From positions 95,359,497-95,423,496 of the forward strand of contig OY757020.1 in NCBI GenBank assembly GCA_963580285.1: DNA of 64,000 nucleotides, given 5' to 3'. The DNA comes from Lucinisca nassula. Lineage: Eukaryota > Mollusca > Bivalvia > Lucinida > Lucinidae. The position numbers and the translations under genes were made by a program. The notes under the pieces are model-generated. The model saw nothing but the letters and a program-made list of their open reading frames with translations. It had not been told where the DNA came from and searched no databases. Numbering within the stretch: the first letter of the stretch is position 1; each line of letters begins with the position of its first letter. Of the stretch, positions 61,028 to 64,000 are shown in pieces.

Positions 61028-62856
61028 AGATGGCTCGGCATGACATCTGGTTCTTTTTCTGCCATTGGTGCAAGCTCCCGGAACTTGTTGATCTGAAAAC
61101 GGGATAGGCTGTCAGTGATGTTGCACTTACCTGGAATATGCTGTGCTTTGGCAACTACATTTAGTTGCAGACACTGAAGAGTTAGCGCTCTCAGCAGGGT
61201 CATGACCTTGTCAGATCTGGATGTCATAGCATTAACTGCATATACCACGGCAGCATTATCACAGTGAAACAGGATCTTTTTGTTACACAGTTCCTTGCCC
61301 CAGAGATACAATGACACTAGAATTGGGAACAGTTCTAGTACCATTATATCCCCAGTAAGACCAGATTCATGCCACTCTGCTGGCCATGCAGCATATGACC
61401 ATTTACCTGAGAAGTAGATGCCAAAACCTATGCTTCCTGAACTGTCTGAATACAATTCAACATCGGCACTAGAAATCCAGAACTGGTCGTGGAACACAGA
61501 TATGCCGTTGTATTGTTTGAAAAATGCAAGCCACATTTGTAGATCTTTCTTGACATTCTGTGTCACACGAATGTAGTGATGTGGATTTGAAACACCGCAC
61601 GTTGAATTGATGAGACGCCGGCAAAACGGACGACCAGGAATTATAGCTCTGCATGCAAATTGCAGCACTCCAATGAGAGACTGCATTGTTTTCAAGGTTA
61701 CCTTCCTTTTTGACAATACAGTATGGATTTTCTGAATGATTTCGTGCACCTTCTCCATTGGTACCCTAACCACCATCTCCTCAGAATCAAGTTCGAGTCC
61801 CAAGAAACAAAGTATGGTTTTGGGACCTTCTGTTTTATCACTTGCTATTGGAACCCCCAAATTTCTCATGCAGATTTCAAAATGCCCCATGATAATTTCG
61901 CAATCATTTGTGTCCTTTTTACCCCCAAAAAAGAAGTCATCTAAATAGTGCAGCAGTCTGCCAACTGGTGAATGTCTGCGCACTGCAAATTCGAGGAAAG
62001 TAGCAAATTTCTCAAATGTGGCACAGCTGATCGAACAACCAAACGGAAGTGCTTTGTCAAAATAATACTGATTTTTGAAGCAAAAACCCAGCTGATTGAA
62101 ATCAATTATTGCAACGGGAAGCAGTCTAAAAGCATTTTTCAAATCAGATTTGCCCAACAAACAGCCTCGGCCTAAATCCTGCACAATGGCTACCGCCTCA
62201 TCAAAGCTGGCATATTTGACATAGCACAGCTTAGGGTCTATGAAATCATTGACAGACTGGTTCCTGGGATAAGAAAGATGGTGAATCAGTCTGAAGTCAT
62301 TCCCATTTTTCTTTTCTACTAAGCCGAGTGGAGAGACTCGTAAGTTAGGGAATGGTGGGTAGGGGAAAGGGCCTGCAACCCTCCCTTCATTGACTTCCTT
62401 ATCAATTTTCTGCTGTGTAATTTCTGGCCTTGCAAGGGCTGATCTAAGGTTTTTTGATTCAAATGGTATACGGGGCCCTACATAATTTAATGGGAAACCA
62501 TGCACAAAACCATTCAGAATAATTTCTGCCTCATTGGGACAGTAGAAAGCAAGCTCCTGTTTCAAAGCCTGCAAATTTACAGGTGTTTTACCCAGGGTAT
62601 TCATTTGTAAGGCTGCACTGCACAGTTTTCTATCTTCGATTGTATCTATTACCTCTGAACATGGGGTTTCCTCTTGAATATCCTCTGCCCCGAAAGGATA
62701 CATTACCTTGTACTGCTGTAGTCTGCTGCTGTCTGACTGGAAATCCTTGCAGAGTATGTGGACAACTGGACTGACCATGCAATGAAGAATTGCAGGCTGC
62801 ACATACATGTCTAAACTTACACATATTCCAGGTACAATTGCCATTATTGAAGGCAT
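60961..62856 (-). CDS. Ngaro reverse transcriptase-RNase H
   Basis: 631 codons from ATG at 62856. RT motifs in order: LGLVEKKNGNDFRLIHHLSY (178-197), motif A KSDLKNAFRLLPV (Asp238), motif B LPFGCSISCATFE, catalytic YLDD (304-307), and FLGLELDS (351-358). The RNase H domain has Asp471 in LYSDSSG, Glu508 in VLELFP, Asp533 in HCDNAA and Asp582 in NITDSLSR, so all four metal ligands are kept. The last RNase H block, HIPGKCNITDSLSRF, is also typical of DIRS/Ngaro. The frame overlaps gag by 227 bases in a +1 relation. It copies the element RNA and removes the template strand. No protease is recognisable. Confidence 0.93.
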   Translation of the reverse strand: MPSIMAIVPGICVSLDMYVQPAILHCMVSPVVHILCKDFQSDSSRLQQYKVMYPFGAEDIQEETPCSEVIDTIEDRKLCSAALQMNTLGKTPVNLQALKQELAFYCPNEAEIILNGFVHGFPLNYVGPRIPFESKNLRSALARPEITQQKIDKEVNEGRVAGPFPYPPFPNLRVSPLGLVEKKNGNDFRLIHHLSYPRNQSVNDFIDPKLCYVKYASFDEAVAIVQDLGRGCLLGKSDLKNAFRLLPVAIIDFNQLGFCFKNQYYFDKALPFGCSISCATFEKFATFLEFAVRRHSPVGRLLHYLDDFFFGGKKDTNDCEIIMGHFEICMRNLGVPIASDKTEGPKTILCFLGLELDSEEMVVRVPMEKVHEIIQKIHTVLSKRKVTLKTMQSLIGVLQFACRAIIPGRPFCRRLINSTCGVSNPHHYIRVTQNVKKDLQMWLAFFKQYNGISVFHDQFWISSADVELYSDSSGSIGFGIYFSGKWSYAAWPAEWHESGLTGDIMVLELFPILVSLYLWGKELCNKKILFHCDNAAVVYAVNAMTSRSDKVMTLLRALTLQCLQLNVVAKAQHIPGKCNITDSLSRFQINKFRELAPMAEKEPDVMPSHLWNIFNLDPESFCQQAWQQTHI

Positions 62857-63679
62857 GGCATGTCAGTGAATTTGTACTGCTTGTGGGATTTGCAGGGGTT
62901 GATTGCTTGCTTTTGAATGTATGTACAGTTGGATTGCTTTGAGAAGGATTTGACATTATCCTTAGCCATAGTTCCGCATTTAACGAGCTCCAAGACTGCC
63001 TTGTTGCTTCGTTAGCCTGGCGCAGTCGAAATTGTTGATCATACTCTACCCATGATTTTGTGGGGTACCTTACGGCGGCTTCCCTAATGACTGACATGTA
63101 CTTTAAAATCTCAATAGCTTTTTCTGGAAATGTCTGCAAGTATACACTGGCAAAGATGAGAAATGCATCTGTCCATTCATCAATATTTTGGATGGTTTGC
63201 TTGGATATTTTTTGCCTAGATTCTATTAAACCTTTTGCATAATTGTAATGCAAGGTGCCTCCAGAACAAAAATCAGCAAGCTCTATGCTAGTTTTAAGCA
63301 GCAATGCAAGGTTGATATACTTTTGATTCTGGATTTTTTCCTTGATTTGCTGCGGAAGATGAATGGCTAGACCCTCATCGCCACACCTCATGGGCTCAAT
63401 TTCTGGTGTGGATTCATAACAGTCAAGCTGCATGTCTTTAAACACATTATCAAAGTGAATGATACCTTCTGGCTTCTCCTTTTCATTTATACTTCTACCT
63501 GATTGTGGCTCAGAGCCACCACCACTGAGAGAAATGGTATCCTCAACCTCATGGTCTGGGAGCTGGTCAGCCTTTTTCTGTCTCTTTGCTGCTCTTCCAG
63601 AATTTTGGTTGGTTTCAGCCTGCCTCTCAGACCTCCTGACCCTAAGGGCATCCTTTCTAGGGTTTCCTCTTCCAGGCAT
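62630..63679 (-). CDS. Ngaro Gag-like protein
   Basis: 349 codons if translation starts at the ATG at 63679 (MPGRGNPRKDALRVRRSERQ). The frame is open further upstream into repeat A1, but that extension is low-complexity and probably 5' leader. There is a basic N-terminus with a nuclear-localisation-like RAAKRQKKAD, an acidic middle, a helical region (LALLLKTSIELADFCSGG, EKAIEILKYMSVI), then a zinc knuckle C-X7-C-X4-C-X3-H (CHAFNNGNCTWNMCKFRH). A second Cys cluster (CAACNSSLHGQSSC) and an Arg-Gly-rich end (RGRGYSRGNPMFRG) follow. These features suit RNA binding and particle formation. The assignment rests on position and architecture rather than recognised sequence. Confidence 0.8.
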   Translation of the reverse strand: MPGRGNPRKDALRVRRSERQAETNQNSGRAAKRQKKADQLPDHEVEDTISLSGGGSEPQSGRSINEKEKPEGIIHFDNVFKDMQLDCYESTPEIEPMRCGDEGLAIHLPQQIKEKIQNQKYINLALLLKTSIELADFCSGGTLHYNYAKGLIESRQKISKQTIQNIDEWTDAFLIFASVYLQTFPEKAIEILKYMSVIREAAVRYPTKSWVEYDQQFRLRQANEATRQSWSSLNAELWLRIMSNPSQSNPTVHTFKSKQSTPANPTSSTNSLTCHAFNNGNCTWNMCKFRHVCAACNSSLHGQSSCPHTLQGFPVRQQQTTAVQGNVSFRGRGYSRGNPMFRGNRYNRR

Positions 63680-63733
63680 CTCCAAAAAATGACTGATTTC
63701 TTCAGATTTATAAGAGCTCAATTTTTTGCTGCA

Positions 63734-64000
63734 GTTTGTTCGTCCTTGAGTTAACAGGAAAAAGGAAGTTGCCCCAAGGCTGGTTCCCAGCTGAGCACAT
63801 GGTGATGACATCACAAAACTTAGTGACATCATCAATTTGCTTGACAGGTGTATCATACCAATTAGCTATTCAATTAGTGAGGCAAAATCAATATTGGAAA
63901 CAATTAAGCACTGCAGGGCATAGAAGTGAGCACTCCGAAGACAAACGTGAACAGAAAGCCACCAAAATAAACCAGGAATACTGTTCAAGGCATTATTCCT
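63734..64000 (-). repeat. Ngaro split direct repeat A1 (5' terminus)
   Basis: 267 bp identical as far as seen to A2. It contains the presumed promoter and leader. The match runs to the last base of the window, so the true terminus could be a few bases further right. Confidence 0.88.

Larger units (their letters stand above)
57629..64000 (-). mobile_element. Ngaro-type YR retrotransposon, near complete
   Basis: Read on the minus strand the layout is repeat A1 (64000-63734), gag, RT-RNase H, tyrosine recombinase, SGNH hydrolase, repeat B1 (59433-58926), repeat A2 (58925-58659), a 522-bp spacer, repeat B2 (58136-57629). Split direct repeats plus a tyrosine recombinase in place of an integrase define the DIRS/Ngaro order, and the hydrolase points to Ngaro. 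No LTR, no DDE integrase and no envelope. All four frames lack internal stops apart from the junctions noted, and both repeat pairs look identical, so the insertion is recent. The window ends essentially at the A1 terminus. Confidence 0.88.

Noticed and set aside
62583..63754. Plus-strand frames over the Ngaro coding region
   Set aside because: They are antisense shadows of the gag and RT frames.
57629..64000. Endogenous retrovirus or LTR retrotransposon
   Set aside because: There are no LTRs, no DDE integrase, no recognisable protease and no envelope. A tyrosine recombinase and split direct repeats identify a YR retrotransposon.

Overview
The window is animal nuclear DNA, most likely from a bivalve or other mollusc. 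The evidence is small exons with GT/AG splice sites, molluscan-type SINEs, simple-sequence-tailed LINE fragments, a dense crowd of palindromic MITEs and tandem-array (pearl/HINE-like) elements. There is no prokaryotic gene organisation. The species call is inference.

Region by region. About 0.1-6.3 kb is intergenic MITE and SINE debris plus a palindromic AT-rich minisatellite (5.87-6.21 kb). About 6.8-8.5 kb is a ~160-bp tandem array rich in nuclear-receptor-like half-sites. A 5'-truncated LINE with an open RT frame lies at 8.75-10.57 kb. About 10.6-16.4 kb is more MITEs, a (TCTA)n tract and a (GA)n tract. A LINE with a 5' inversion lies at 16.46-17.83 kb. An unrecognised open frame at 18.3-18.7 kb is broken by a 2.07-kb element with 83-bp TIRs and a 9-bp target duplication. 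At 23.75-25.58 kb a LINE fragment is split by a hAT-like element with an 8-bp duplication. About 25.7-28.8 kb is a compound tandem-array element that includes a 128-bp-period array of palindromic oestrogen-response-element-like sequences.

The one recognisable host gene is WASHC2 (FAM21), the WASH-complex subunit, on the + strand. Eight consecutive coding exons (31.2-53.5 kb) encode the N-terminal head and the start of the acidic region. The first coding exon (start codon) was not found and the gene runs past the right edge. Its introns are packed with SINEs, hairpin MITEs, pogo/mariner relics and nested insertions, several of which show clear target-site duplications.

At 57.63-64.0 kb, on the minus strand, lies a near-complete Ngaro-type tyrosine-recombinase retrotransposon. 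It has split direct repeats (A1-ORFs-B1-A2-B2), Gag, RT-RNase H, a tyrosine recombinase with all catalytic residues, and an SGNH hydrolase that is in frame with the recombinase and separated from it by a single UGA. It sits inside a tandem-array repeat, probably in a downstream WASHC2 intron. Gag packages, RT-RNase H copies, and the recombinase would integrate a circular DNA intermediate. The hydrolase role is unknown.
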